From: Brevibacterium iodinum ATCC 49514
GTDB taxonomy: Bacteria > Actinomycetota > Actinomycetes > Actinomycetales > Brevibacteriaceae
DNA: 64,000 nt
NCBI RefSeq assembly: GCF_900169265.1
Contig: NZ_FXYX01000006.1
Span: 62,001-126,000, forward strand
Direction of reading: 5' to 3'
Numbering within the stretch: position 1 is the first letter of the stretch; each line of letters starts with the position of its first letter. Shown piece by piece: positions 1-8,552 of this stretch. A model generated the notes under the pieces. The model was not told the origin of the DNA. It did not search any database and saw only the letters and a list, made by a program, of their open reading frames with translations. A program made the translations under genes and the position numbers.

Positions 1-1
1 C

Positions 2-742
2 TCCGTGACCACCGAGCTCATGCGGGAGTCCGCCGCGCTCGCCGCGGAACTCGATGTCCGTCTCCACACCCACCTGGCCGAAACCATCGACGAAGAGGAC
101 TTCTGCCGCGAGACCTTCGGCTTGCGCACCGTCGATTACCTCGAGTCCGTCGGCTGGCTGGGGGAGCGGACCTGGTTGGCGCACGGTGTGCACTTCGACG
201 ATTCGGAGATCGGCCGCCTCGGCGCCGCCGGGGCCTCCGTCGCACACTGCCCGACCTCGAACATGCGGCTGGCCTCGGGCATCGCCCGCGCTGTCGAACT
301 CGAGGACGTCGGGGTCAACGTCGGCCTCGGAGTCGACGGATCCGCGTCGAACGACGCCTCGAACCTCATCCGTGAGGTCCGGCAGGCCCTCTACATCCAA
401 CGATTGCGCTACGGCGCCGAGGCGGTCACCTGCGACCGCGTCCTCGACTGGGCGACCAAGGGATCGGCGGCGGCACTCGGCCGCGACGATCTCGGCACCA
501 TCGAGGTCGGCAAACAGGCCGATCTCGCGATGTTCCGCCTCGACGGTCTGGCCTTCTCCGGATCGCACGACCCGATCCCCGCGCTCGTCCTCTGCGGTGC
601 GGAGAAGGCCGACCGGGTGATGGTCGGCGGTCGGTGGCGGGTCGTCGATGGCCACGCCATTCGCGCGGACGGACACGAAATCGACAAGGAAGCGCTCATC
701 GCTGCGCATCAGGAGGAGGCGCGCCGCCTCGTTGCGGGATGA
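2..742 (+). CDS. Amidohydrolase, 8-oxoguanine deaminase-like (5' end missing)
   Basis: C-terminal 246 codons of a metal-dependent amidohydrolase whose start lies outside the window. Counting from the GTG at position 5, HTHLAE (residues 21-26), HGVH (60-63), HCPTSN (81-86) and the metal-binding Asp of GVDGSASND (about 111) give the usual order of the guanine deaminase/8-oxoguanine deaminase/AtzB-TrzN branch, which hydrolyses amino groups from purine or triazine rings. The C-terminal composite beta-domain (GTIEVGKQADLAMF) is typical. Full-length members have roughly 450 residues, so about half is absent because of the window edge, not a mutation. Family is clear; exact substrate is inferred. 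Confidence 0.8.
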   Translation, partial: SVTTELMRESAALAAELDVRLHTHLAETIDEEDFCRETFGLRTVDYLESVGWLGERTWLAHGVHFDDSEIGRLGAAGASVAHCPTSNMRLASGIARAVELEDVGVNVGLGVDGSASNDASNLIREVRQALYIQRLRYGAEAVTCDRVLDWATKGSAAALGRDDLGTIEVGKQADLAMFRLDGLAFSGSHDPIPALVLCGAEKADRVMVGGRWRVVDGHAIRADGHEIDKEALIAAHQEEARRLVAG

Positions 743-819
743 GGTCTGGGGCGGCGGTCGCCTCGGCGATCCTGAATCGGGGCCGGTCGGGCCTTGGGCA
801 CGGATAGGCAGCCAGCCGC

Positions 820-1305
820 TCAGTCCTCGGGCTTGCGGAACACCTCGCGCAGGTGGTCGCCGGTGAGGAAGTCGCCGACGCCGATCATGACCAGGCTGAA
901 CACGATCTGCTCGGTGATCATCCAGACCGGGTAGAGGCCGGGGATCGCGGCCATGACGAGGGTGATGACGGGGAAGATCTGCGTGAACAGGCGCAGCCGC
1001 TGGTATCCCCAGTAGAAGCCCTTCGTTGCGCGCCAGAAGAAGTAGAAGAGGGTCACGGTCATGCCGAGGACGACGATCGTGCGCATCCACACGGCGAACG
1101 GCACCGGTTCGCCGGCCCTGGCGATGAGCACGGCGTAGACCACGGCTCCGAAGCCGAGCACGAGCTCGAACACGAGCAGCCAGGTGATCCACGTGAAGGC
1201 GCGTTTCGTCTTCGGGTGCTCGAGTCCTTCTGTGGGCACGATGATGCCGGCCTTCTTGCCGCCGGCGAGGCGGTCGATCTTCGCGAGCATGTTCTCCATG
1301 GCCAT
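820..1305 (-). CDS. Hypothetical membrane protein
   Basis: 161-residue protein with about four hydrophobic segments: TWITWLLVFELVLGFGAVV, a segment around WMRTIVVLGMTVTLFYFFW, one around FPVITLVMAAIPGLY and a last one around QIVFSLVMIGVGDFL. A short hydrophilic head (KIDRLAGGKKAG) precedes the first. A start two codons in (ATG of MENML) is equally possible. I do not recognise a family. It points toward the end of the amidohydrolase gene, so the two are convergent. Confidence 0.7.
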   Translation of the reverse strand: MAMENMLAKIDRLAGGKKAGIIVPTEGLEHPKTKRAFTWITWLLVFELVLGFGAVVYAVLIARAGEPVPFAVWMRTIVVLGMTVTLFYFFWRATKGFYWGYQRLRLFTQIFPVITLVMAAIPGLYPVWMITEQIVFSLVMIGVGDFLTGDHLREVFRKPED

Positions 1306-1450
1306 GCCACCAGGCTAGCGGGATCGACGGCTCTGGAGCCGAGTTTCCGGGCCTCAGATGCCTGTGTGATGGAACATCAATCGAAAGTTGGGGATGCAGT
1401 TCAATCCTGTGGGTCAGGAAACCGCGCCCGCGAGCTGATGAAGTGGAAGC

Positions 1451-1903
1451 ATGAAGAAGATATTCAACGCAGCTTTCACGTACATGATCATCGGCGTCCT
1501 CTCGGGGCTGTTCTACCGCGAGTTCACCAAGGCCAACGACTTCCCCTCCGGTGAGTTCACACAGCTCGGCCTCGTCCACACCCACCTGCTCACGCTCGGC
1601 TTCATCGTCCTCCTCATCGTCCTCGCCCTCGACAAGGTGTTCGGACTCTCCGGCACGAAGCTGTTCTCGTGGTTCTTCTGGCTCTACAACGTCGGCGTGA
1701 TCCTCACTGCGTCGATGATGGTCTGGCACGGCTCCCTCACCGTCCTCGGCGAGGAGTCGAACGCCATGATCGCCGGAATCGCCGGCCTCGGCCACATCGC
1801 CCTGTCGGTCAGCCTCGTCCTGTTCTTCCTCGCCCTGCGCAAGAAGGTCGTCGCAGATAAGGCTGAGACCGGTGCCGCCGAGGCGACTTCGCTGTCGCGC
1901 TGA
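1451..1903 (+). CDS. DUF2871-family membrane protein
   Basis: 150 residues, four predicted membrane segments, starting MKKIFNAAFTYMIIGVLSG. The pattern LGLVHTHLLTLGF followed by LDKVFGL and WLYNVGVILTASMMVWHG is the signature of the DUF2871 family, small membrane proteins of unknown function in Firmicutes and Actinobacteria. The conserved His pair in HTHLL and the His in VWHGSL could bind heme or a metal, but this is inference. It stands alone, with about 145 bases of upstream space for a promoter. Confidence 0.8.
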   Translation: MKKIFNAAFTYMIIGVLSGLFYREFTKANDFPSGEFTQLGLVHTHLLTLGFIVLLIVLALDKVFGLSGTKLFSWFFWLYNVGVILTASMMVWHGSLTVLGEESNAMIAGIAGLGHIALSVSLVLFFLALRKKVVADKAETGAAEATSLSR

Positions 1904-1967
1904 TCGGCGCGGTTGCCGAGACCGGCCAGCTGGAATAGGGGCCGCGCTGCCTCGGGAATTCCGACTG

Positions 1968-2514
1968 GTGGGTGACAATGGTGGCACGAGCAGTGATTCC
2001 TCGCGCCGAGTGCGCATCCTCGCCATCGAGCACGAACGCGGCACCGGACCCCAGCGGTTCGGCGAGTGGCTGGGCGAAGCCGGCGCCGAGGTGGTGGTGA
2101 CCCGCCCGTACCTCGGCGAGGCCATCCCGGAGCTCGGTTCGTTCGACGCCCTCATCGTCCTCGGCGGGGACATCCGACCAGGTCTTCGGGTCGCTGGCCG
2201 GTCGGAGCCTGCCGTCCGTGCTCTTCCATCAGGAGGAGATGGCGCTGCCGCCCGGAGCCGAACTCCTGATCACCGGTTCCGACGCCCCGGTCCAGGCGTT
2301 CCGCCTCGGCGAATTCGCGTGGGGCACTCAGCTCCACCCGGAAACCGATGCCGCGCAGATCGCGCGCTGGCTGGACGGCAACGACCTGGCCCTGCCGGCC
2401 GGCAAGACCGAGAACTCGATCATCGCCGAGGTCGAGGTGGACGATTCCGCTCTCGTCGACAATGGGAGGCGATTGGCTCGTGCCTTCGTGGAATTCCTGG
2501 ACGGCCGGCGTTAG
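1968..2514 (+). pseudogene. Glutamine amidotransferase (class I), internal deletion
   Basis: The 5' half reads VRILAIEHERGTGPQRFGEW and ends at ALIVLGGD near 2168. The 3' half continues in a different frame: DQVFGSLAGRSLPSVLFHQE, LPPGAELL, QAFRLGEFAWGTQLHPETD, ending at the TAG at 2512-2514. Those are the beginning and end of a GMP-synthase-type amidotransferase domain. The middle, including the nucleophile-elbow Cys (G.CLG.Q in intact members), is gone and the frame changes at the join (about 2163-2172). The His-x-Glu of the triad survives (LHPE). So this is an internal deletion, not a sequencing slip, and the enzyme cannot be active. The likely original start is the GTG at 1968 or 2010. Confidence 0.8.
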
Positions 2515-2679
2515 GCGAGGCGCTGATCCTCCCCGTCGGGGGACTGGTTTGTGAGAATGCTGTGAAAAGGGACCTTTATCTGAGCGACAACTGAAAAGCA
2601 GTTCGGCAATTGCTACGTTGATGACGGGTGCCGGTCCGGACCGACCCTCCGGACGAAACGCAATCTCGCGCCCGCAGAT

Positions 2680-4395
2680 ATGACCTTCACAACTGAACAT
2701 CTCGCCGAGACCGCCCTCGAGTCCGACCTCGCCGCCGCCGGAGTCGACGAGGCCATCGAATCCTTCCTCGGACCCGCGGCACAGACCTTCAGCAGTATCG
2801 TCTTCTTCGAGCTGCAGATCGGCTCGCTCGGGATCCCGCTCATCGTCGTGTGGCTCATGGCCGCCGCTGTCTTCCTCACCTTCTACCTCCGATTCCAGCC
2901 GATCACCGGACTCCGCTACTCCGTCGGCATCATCCGCGGCCGCTTCACGCGCAAGACCGACCCCGGGCAGGTCTCGAGCTTCCAGGCGCTCGCCACCGAA
3001 CTCTCGGGCACCGTCGGGCTGGGCAATATCGCGGGCGTGGCCGTGGCGATCACCATCGGCGGCCCCGGCGCCGCCCTGTGGATCATCATCTTCGGCTTCT
3101 TCGCCATGACCGTGAAGATGGCCGAGGCGACCCTCGGAGTGAAATACCGACAGATCAACGACGACGGCAGCGTCTCCGGCGGGCCCATGTACTACCTGCG
3201 CGCGGGACTGGCCGAGATCGGTCGGCCCAAGCTCGGGAAGTTCCTCGCCGGGTTCTACGCCCTCACCGCCGTGCTCGGTGTCATCGGCGCCGGCAACCTG
3301 TTCCAGGCGAATCAGGCGGCCGCGATCATCGTTCAGGCCACAGGCAGCGAGTCGAGCTTCTTCGCCGACAAACTCTGGCTCATCGGCGCGATCATCGCGG
3401 CCTTCACCGCACTGGTCATCCTCGGCGGGATCAAGAAGATCGGACAGTGGACCTCGAAGCTGACTCCCCTCATGGCGATCCTCTACTTCGTCTCGATCAT
3501 CGTCATCCTCGTCCTCAACGCGGGGCAGATCCCTCACGCCTTCGCCCTCATGTTCAGCGGAGCCTTCAGCCCCAGCGGCGTCGCCGGAGGTGCCGTGGGC
3601 GTGGCGATCGTCGGCATCCAGCGAGCGCTGTTCTCCAACGCGGCCGGCATCGGATCGGCCGGTATGGCCCATGCCGCCTCGAAGACGACGAAGCCTGCCA
3701 CGGAAGGATTCGTGGCGATGTGGGAGCCCCTCATCGACTCCGTCATCATCTGCACCCTGACCTCGTTGGCGATCATCACCACCGGTCTCTACTCCGAGAG
3801 CACCGAGGACGGCATCGGCCTGACTGCGCAGGCGTTCGCCACGGTGTCGGGCTGGTTCCCGATCCTGCTCACCATCGCCGTGGTGCTCTTCGCCTTCTCG
3901 ACGATCCTCGCCTACGGATACTACGGCCAGCAGGCGCTGGGGTACCTGACGAAGAACTCGAAGGTCGCTGACAAGGCCTACCAGGTGTTCTGGATCCTCG
4001 CCGTCATCGTCGGCGCCTCGATGTCGCTGGATTCGGTCATCGCCTTCTCCGATGCGATCTTCTTCCTCATGGCATTCCCGAATCTGCTCGGCATCTACTT
4101 CCTGGCCCGCATCCTCCGCCTCGAGATCCTGCGGCTGCGCGCGAAGATCGATGTCGGCGTGATGCAGGAGATCGGCCCGTCGAACTCCAGGTCGGAATGG
4201 GCGACCATGAGCCCACCCCGGAGCAGATCAAGGCCGCCGAGGCTGGGCGCAAACGCAAACGCGACAAGCTGCGCGAAGTCCGCGATACCCTGCGTCGGAA
4301 GAAGCGGGCACGCGAGAAGGCCGCGGACTGAGTCCGCGGCCTTCGGGCCCTTCCGCCTCGGTGAGGGTTTCCGCCGAGATAGCAGTTCCGCCTAG
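2680..4395 (+). CDS. Sodium:alanine/glycine symporter (AgcS family), 3' frameshift
   Basis: About 500 residues match the alanine/glycine:cation symporter family: SSFQALATELSGTVGLGNIAGVA, KYRQIN, GGPMYYL and FSNAAGIGSAGMAHAA are hallmark regions, in a protein with many membrane helices that imports alanine or glycine with Na+. After LRLRAKIDVGVMQEIG the read frame turns into low-complexity SRSRPPRLG. The neighbouring frame instead gives GDHEPTPEQIKAAEAG, then a basic tail KRKRDKLREV and KKRAREKAAD, and stops at 4329-4331 inside a hairpin. One base too many around 4188-4195 would explain this. Most likely the true C-terminus is the basic tail; a real frameshift or an assembly error are both possible. 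Confidence 0.85.
   Translation: MTFTTEHLAETALESDLAAAGVDEAIESFLGPAAQTFSSIVFFELQIGSLGIPLIVVWLMAAAVFLTFYLRFQPITGLRYSVGIIRGRFTRKTDPGQVSSFQALATELSGTVGLGNIAGVAVAITIGGPGAALWIIIFGFFAMTVKMAEATLGVKYRQINDDGSVSGGPMYYLRAGLAEIGRPKLGKFLAGFYALTAVLGVIGAGNLFQANQAAAIIVQATGSESSFFADKLWLIGAIIAAFTALVILGGIKKIGQWTSKLTPLMAILYFVSIIVILVLNAGQIPHAFALMFSGAFSPSGVAGGAVGVAIVGIQRALFSNAAGIGSAGMAHAASKTTKPATEGFVAMWEPLIDSVIICTLTSLAIITTGLYSESTEDGIGLTAQAFATVSGWFPILLTIAVVLFAFSTILAYGYYGQQALGYLTKNSKVADKAYQVFWILAVIVGASMSLDSVIAFSDAIFFLMAFPNLLGIYFLARILRLEILRLRAKIDVGVMQEIGPSNSRSEWATMSPPRSRSRPPRLGANANATSCAKSAIPCVGRSGHARRPRTESAAFGPFRLGEGFRRDSSSA
4317..4343 (+). terminator. Intrinsic terminator overlapping the symporter stop codon
   Basis: AAGGCCGCGGAC (4317-4328) pairs perfectly with GTCCGCGGCCTT (4332-4343), and the 3-base loop TGA is exactly the stop codon of the alternative symporter frame. 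It supports that frame as the original coding end. A second palindrome, CCGCCTAGGCGG (4388-4399), follows and may serve the convergent operon ending at 4421. Confidence 0.75.
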
Positions 4396-4420
4396 GCGGG
4401 CTCACCGTCTCATCGCACGA

Positions 4421-5257
4421 TCAGTCTTCGACTTCCTTGAGCTTCTGATCGGTGTTCGTGTAGGTGATCGAATCGGCGGTGGATCCGACGAGCCCCATCG
4501 TCACGCGCAGCAGTCCGGGCTCGACGTCGTCCATGGGCGGAGGGGTCTCCGGCCCGATGGTCAGCGACTTTCCGTCCTTCGTCGTGGCGGTGATCGAACC
4601 GATGTAGGTAGTGACATCGCCACTGAGCGTCATCGTGTCGGCCTTCGTCACCAGCCCTTCGTGCTCCTCGGGGGGCCGAACCGTGAGTGAGAAGCCGGTG
4701 ATCTTGATCTCATCGGCTCGGATCTTCAGCACAACGATGCTGCCGCCGTCGGCGGTGGGCACCGAGACGAAGGAGATGCTCTTCAGCCCTTTGAACGAAA
4801 GGCCCTCTGAGCCCATTGCGGCCGGAGTCTTCGTGAAGATCGGCGCGTTCTCATCCATCTGTGCGTCGGACGGGAACTCGCCGTTGCCCTCTTCCTCCGA
4901 ATCCTCGTCCTCGGTCGGATCATCGCTGGGCTCATCGAGCCCCAGACCGCCCGGATCGGTGGGTTCTTCGGAAGGTTCTTCCGTCGGCTCCTCGCTCGGT
5001 TCGTCCGTGGGCCCCGGTGCGGGCTCCGTGGGATCCGAGGTCGGTGGATCGCTTGGTTTCAGCGGCATTCCGGGCGAGACGTCGCCCGCAGGTGCGCGGT
5101 CGTCGGATTTGGTGGAATCTTCGTCATCGCATGTGCCCACGAGTGAGCACAGCGGTGACGACTGGGCGGCTGCCACCGATCCCGCCCCGAGAGTCGTCGG
5201 GAGGATCAGGACAGCCGCCGCCAGGATCGAGGCCGTGCGGCGGCTGGGTACCCTCAT
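4421..5257 (-). CDS. Secreted acidic-linker protein of the DUF6230/DUF6114 operon
   Basis: 278 residues: an N-terminal signal peptide (RRTASILAAAVLILPTTLGA then SVAAAQ), a Cys pair (CSLVGTC), a long Pro/Glu/Ser/Thr linker with repeated EEPTEEPS-like units (residues ~60-125), then a beta-rich C-terminal domain (SLTVRPPEEHEGL, SITATTKDGKSLTIGPE). Last gene of a three-gene operon: its ATG overlaps the previous stop as ATGA. The C-terminal domain resembles the beta-sheet DUF6230-type neighbour in style, so a surface or cell-envelope role is plausible. I do not recognise a named family. Confidence 0.75.
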   Translation of the reverse strand: MRVPSRRTASILAAAVLILPTTLGAGSVAAAQSSPLCSLVGTCDDEDSTKSDDRAPAGDVSPGMPLKPSDPPTSDPTEPAPGPTDEPSEEPTEEPSEEPTDPGGLGLDEPSDDPTEDEDSEEEGNGEFPSDAQMDENAPIFTKTPAAMGSEGLSFKGLKSISFVSVPTADGGSIVVLKIRADEIKITGFSLTVRPPEEHEGLVTKADTMTLSGDVTTYIGSITATTKDGKSLTIGPETPPPMDDVEPGLLRVTMGLVGSTADSITYTNTDQKLKEVED

Positions 5258-5868
5258 GCAGTCTCCCCCTCAGCGGCTTCGGACTCCTTCGGTCCGCGCG
5301 GTCCCATCCACGCGACCACGAGGATCGCTCCGATGGTGGACAGCAGCATTCCGATGATGAACCCGCCGAGGTTCACTCCGATGAGTGAATAGACTGCGAG
5401 GACGAGGCAGATGATCCCGTAGAACAGATGGTGCGTCGGTCGGAAGATCGACAGCAGAGCGAGGACGACGATGGCGATCGGGACGACAGTCGCCTGGAGT
5501 CCCTCGATGCCGAACTGGATCTGCATGTTGCCGAGGTCGAGCTGTCCGGAGAAGAACAGTTCGATTCCTCCGAGGACTGCCAGCACGCCCCCGATGAAGG
5601 GACGCTGCCGACGCCAGTGTCTGAAGCCCCGGCGTTTCTCGGCGACTTCGGTCATCTCGGCCCCCTCGCTGCTGTCAGCGTCCCTCGCCTCCGGCGTGGG
5701 GACGGCGAATTCTGCCGTCTCGACGCCGGCTTCGGAATGGTCGCTCCGCTCATCGGCACGTCGACTCCGCCGGGACAGCGCAAGCAGGCTCGTCTTCTGC
5801 ACGGTGTCCTCCTGTTCGGCGGCCCCCCGTTCATCGGTTGGTTGCCCGTTGGCTGCTGAGTCCCTCAT
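5254..5868 (-). CDS. DUF6114 membrane protein
   Basis: Translation very likely starts at the ATG at 5868, which shares a base with the upstream stop (TGATG); a GTG at 5877 is the alternative. The first ~85 residues are hydrophilic and acidic. Then RRQRPFIGGVLAVLGGIELF begins a four-helix membrane domain (..LQATVVPIAIVVLALLS, FYGIICLVLAVYSLIGVNLGG) characteristic of DUF6114. In Streptomyces and relatives DUF6114 sits beside DUF6230, as here, so the pair probably works together in the envelope. Function unknown. Confidence 0.8.
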   Translation of the reverse strand: MRDSAANGQPTDERGAAEQEDTVQKTSLLALSRRSRRADERSDHSEAGVETAEFAVPTPEARDADSSEGAEMTEVAEKRRGFRHWRRQRPFIGGVLAVLGGIELFFSGQLDLGNMQIQFGIEGLQATVVPIAIVVLALLSIFRPTHHLFYGIICLVLAVYSLIGVNLGGFIIGMLLSTIGAILVVAWMGPRGPKESEAAEGETA

Positions 5869-6482
5869 CAGCCGCACGTCTCAGATCCGTCGGTGAGCTT
5901 CAGCGACATGTCCTTGAGGGTGAAGACCGAAGCCGTGGTCGACCAGGAGTCCTGCTTGAGGTCCTTGATGTTGATGGTGTCGGCGTCCTGGGAGAAGTCG
6001 CCCTTGCTTCCCTTGGCCTTCGTGTTGACATCGGAGGCGTCGACGCCGATGCGGATGTTCTTGAACTCCGCATCGCCCTCGAGTCCGGTCATGCCGATCT
6101 GCAGGTCCTTCGCCGAGGCGGGGGTGCCCTTGCCGCCGGCCTTGATGAGGACGCCGACCTTGCCCAGAGGCGTCTCCTGGACGGCCGACTGGCAGAGGTT
6201 CTCCAGCGTCGCGTCCTTGATGTTCGCGGTGACGACGGCGTGCTCGCCGCCCTCGGCGTCCTTCGCGACACCGCTGTACTGGGAGAAGCCGGTTCCCTCG
6301 AGCTGCGACGAGGTGATCTTGAACTGAGTGCCGGAGACGGCGAACGAGACCGGGACAGCGCCTTGTGCCACTCCGCCCATGAGCATGGCCGAGACGACGC
6401 CGGTGGGAATCGCGACCATGGCGATGCGGCCGGCGTGAGATGAGACGAGCCTGCGGATGAGGCTGGGGTTGCGGAACTTCAT
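5868..6482 (-). CDS. DUF6230 family exported protein
   Basis: 204 residues beginning with a basic segment and one hydrophobic helix (MVAIPTGVVSAMLMGGVAQG), followed by a beta-rich exported domain with two Cys near its ends (ENLCQS and the terminal SETCG), probably a disulfide. This matches DUF6230 proteins, sometimes labelled cholesterol esterase without good evidence. First gene of the three-gene operon; AAGGAGG lies just before the ATG. Expressed from the promoter at 6556-6583. Confidence 0.8.
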   Translation of the reverse strand: MKFRNPSLIRRLVSSHAGRIAMVAIPTGVVSAMLMGGVAQGAVPVSFAVSGTQFKITSSQLEGTGFSQYSGVAKDAEGGEHAVVTANIKDATLENLCQSAVQETPLGKVGVLIKAGGKGTPASAKDLQIGMTGLEGDAEFKNIRIGVDASDVNTKAKGSKGDFSQDADTINIKDLKQDSWSTTASVFTLKDMSLKLTDGSETCG

Positions 6483-6555
6483 TGATCCTCCTTGACCACC
6501 GACAGCACGGTCGGCATCAGCGTGTGATGTAAGTTACTACGGGGTGTTACCGGAC

Positions 6556-6583
6556 AGTATCGCGGGTGAAGTTTCACCGTCAA
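6556..6583 (-). promoter_or_regulatory. Promoter with operator-like palindrome for the DUF6230 operon
   Basis: On the minus strand TTGACG (6583-6578) is separated by 16 bases from GATACT (6561-6556), a good -35/-10 pair about 75 bases upstream of the DUF6230 start. The spacer contains GTGAAACTTCAC, arms GTGAA/TTCAC, positions 6566-6577, placed where a repressor would block polymerase. Which regulator binds is unknown. Confidence 0.55.
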
Positions 6584-6880
6584 CGTCTTTTGTGGGCGGC
6601 GCGTTCCCGGGGCAGCGTCCAGGCGGTCGTGCGGGCCGGTCAAAGGCGGCCCGGTCTGCACCTGAGGCTCATCATTCGTGCAGGTCAGGTTGCGTGCTCG
6701 GAACGGTCTTCCGTGTGAGCTCAATCACCCCAAGCGCCCCGGCAGATCTGTCTCAGGCGGCGGAATCCTCGTGGGAGGCGTGCGTGAACAAAACTTTCAA
6801 AACTCTTCGGCGAGAGCCGCATGCAGGGCGATGATCCGCGGAGTCCGGGCGCTTGCGCGCCGGATCGCCGGCGGATGCGG
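6584..6880. other. Intergenic region, no gene seen
   Basis: Space between the DUF6230 promoter and the end of the AbgT gene. It is less GC-rich than the flanking genes near 6785-6815 (AACAAAACTTTCAAAACTC). On the minus strand an AGAG/CTCT mini-stem followed by GTTTTG lies just downstream of AbgT and may end its transcript. Open frames on both strands lack start signals and family resemblance. Confidence 0.4.
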
Positions 6881-8425
6881 TCAGCGCACCGGGGCGTCGG
6901 GGCCGAGCGGAATGCCCAGACCCCACCACAGGAAGAAGAGCAGGCTCCAGCTGATCGTCATGCACACGGCCAAGGGCAGGGTGTGCGAGGCGAGCGTGCC
7001 GATGCCGGCACTCTTCTGATACTTCTGCATGAAGCCGAGCGCGAGGATGAAGTACGGGCTCATCGGGGTGATCGCCGTCGAACCCGAGTCGGCGATGCGG
7101 AAGATCGCCTGCGAGGTCTCCGGCGGCACTTCGAGGAGCATGAGCAGCGGCACGATGACCGGGGCCATGATCGCCCACATCGCCGAGCCGGAGGTGATGA
7201 GCACGTTGACGACGGAGAGCACGAGCAGGACGAGGATGAACACCACCCACGTCGGCAGACCGAGACCGGTGAAGAGTTCGGACACGGAGACCGAGACGAG
7301 CATGCCGATGTTCGTCCACTCGAAGTACTCGAGGAACTGGGCGATGGCGAAGAAGAGGACGAGGACCCCGGAGATCGAGGCGAGCCCCTGACCCATGAGC
7401 TTCGGGACGTCCGACCAGGTCTCGATCGTGCCCTCGCGGAAGCCGTAGACGATGCCGCCGATGCCGAAGAGCATGGCGATGAGGAAGGCGATTCCGGTGA
7501 GGAACGGCGACTCGCCGAAGGGCCCGTCGCCGCGCAGGGGCGCGCCCTCCGGCACGACGAGGACGACGATGGCGATGACCGCAGCGATGACGGCGAACAT
7601 GGCCAGGCGCAGGGCCCTGCGCTCCTTGTCGGTGATGACGAGGTCTTCGTGTTCGGCATCCTCGTCGGCTTCGAGGTTGTCGCGCTTCATGAGAACGAGC
7701 TCGGTGACGATCGTGATGACGATGGCCAGGAGGATGGAGCTGGCGATGTTGAAGTACCAGTTGCCGATCGGGGTGACGATGTAGTCGGGGTCGATGATGT
7801 TCGCTGCGGCGGTCGTGATGCCCGCGAAGATCGCATCGTTGGGCGTCGGGACCGGGCTCGCATCGTAGCCGGAGGCAATCGAGGTGTAGGCGACGATGAC
7901 GCCGAGAACGGGGGAGCGGCCCACGGCCTTGAACACCATTCCGCCGAGCGGCACGAGGATGACATAGGCCGCCGCCGAGGCGACGTGGGAGACCGTGCCC
8001 ATGAACGCGACCGTGAAGACGATGAGCCCGGCCGGGACGCGGGCGATCGAGACCTTCATCGCTGTCGACAGCAGACCGGTGCGTTCGGCCAGGGCCACGC
8101 CCATGATGACGACCATGATCGTGATGAGCGGGGGGAAGGTCTCGTAAGCGTCGAGTGCGGTGCTCACGGCCATGGCGATGCCGCTGCCGCTGAGCAGATT
8201 CTTCACCGGGGTCCATTCCCCGGTGCCGGGATCCTCGACTCCCGCGCCGGCGAGGGAGAGGACGAGGCTGAGTACGGCGAGGATTGCCGCGAGGATCCAG
8301 AACAGCCAGAAGGGGTTCGGCAGCTTGTTGCCGACGACTTCGATGACGTTGAGGGCGCGGATGACCAGCGGCAGCTTCTCCTGCTGGTCGGTCTGCGAGG
8401 TAACGGTGGTCTGGGTCGGTTTCAT
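6881..8425 (-). CDS. AbgT family transporter
   Basis: 514-residue polytopic membrane protein. Conserved AbgT features: NPFWLFWILAAILAVLS near the start, the re-entrant region YDASPVPTPNDAIFAG, and the second hairpin SGSAMWAIMAPVIVPLLML followed by RIADSGSTAITPMSPYF. AbgT proteins move p-aminobenzoyl-glutamate or act as antimetabolite exporters. AGGAG lies 6 bases before the ATG at 8425; a second ATG sits directly upstream (8428). It follows a creatininase-family gene and its GntR regulator on the same strand with a 125-base gap, so it may import that enzyme's amide substrate (inference). Confidence 0.85.
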   Translation of the reverse strand: MKPTQTTVTSQTDQQEKLPLVIRALNVIEVVGNKLPNPFWLFWILAAILAVLSLVLSLAGAGVEDPGTGEWTPVKNLLSGSGIAMAVSTALDAYETFPPLITIMVVIMGVALAERTGLLSTAMKVSIARVPAGLIVFTVAFMGTVSHVASAAAYVILVPLGGMVFKAVGRSPVLGVIVAYTSIASGYDASPVPTPNDAIFAGITTAAANIIDPDYIVTPIGNWYFNIASSILLAIVITIVTELVLMKRDNLEADEDAEHEDLVITDKERRALRLAMFAVIAAVIAIVVLVVPEGAPLRGDGPFGESPFLTGIAFLIAMLFGIGGIVYGFREGTIETWSDVPKLMGQGLASISGVLVLFFAIAQFLEYFEWTNIGMLVSVSVSELFTGLGLPTWVVFILVLLVLSVVNVLITSGSAMWAIMAPVIVPLLMLLEVPPETSQAIFRIADSGSTAITPMSPYFILALGFMQKYQKSAGIGTLASHTLPLAVCMTISWSLLFFLWWGLGIPLGPDAPVR

Positions 8426-8552
8426 CATGAGCTCCTGAGAGTTCAGGCGGGATTTTCGGGCAGGGTCCACCAAGGCACGGTGATTCCGGCGCTGGAATCG
8501 GGTGATCTGTGGTGGGGCGTCGGCCGGGCGGCCGGTCAGTGAGAAGCGGGTG

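Noticed and set aside
2515-2679. Glycine riboswitch upstream of the AgcS symporter
   Set aside because: Leader has GGTCCGGACC and some stems but lacks the conserved glycine-aptamer blocks.
2152-3672. 506-codon minus-strand frame opposite the symporter
   Set aside because: Asp/Glu/Gly-rich antisense frame of a membrane protein gene; shadow of codon bias.
6821-8542. 573-codon plus-strand frame opposite AbgT
   Set aside because: Highly charged antisense frame of a hydrophobic protein, no start signals.
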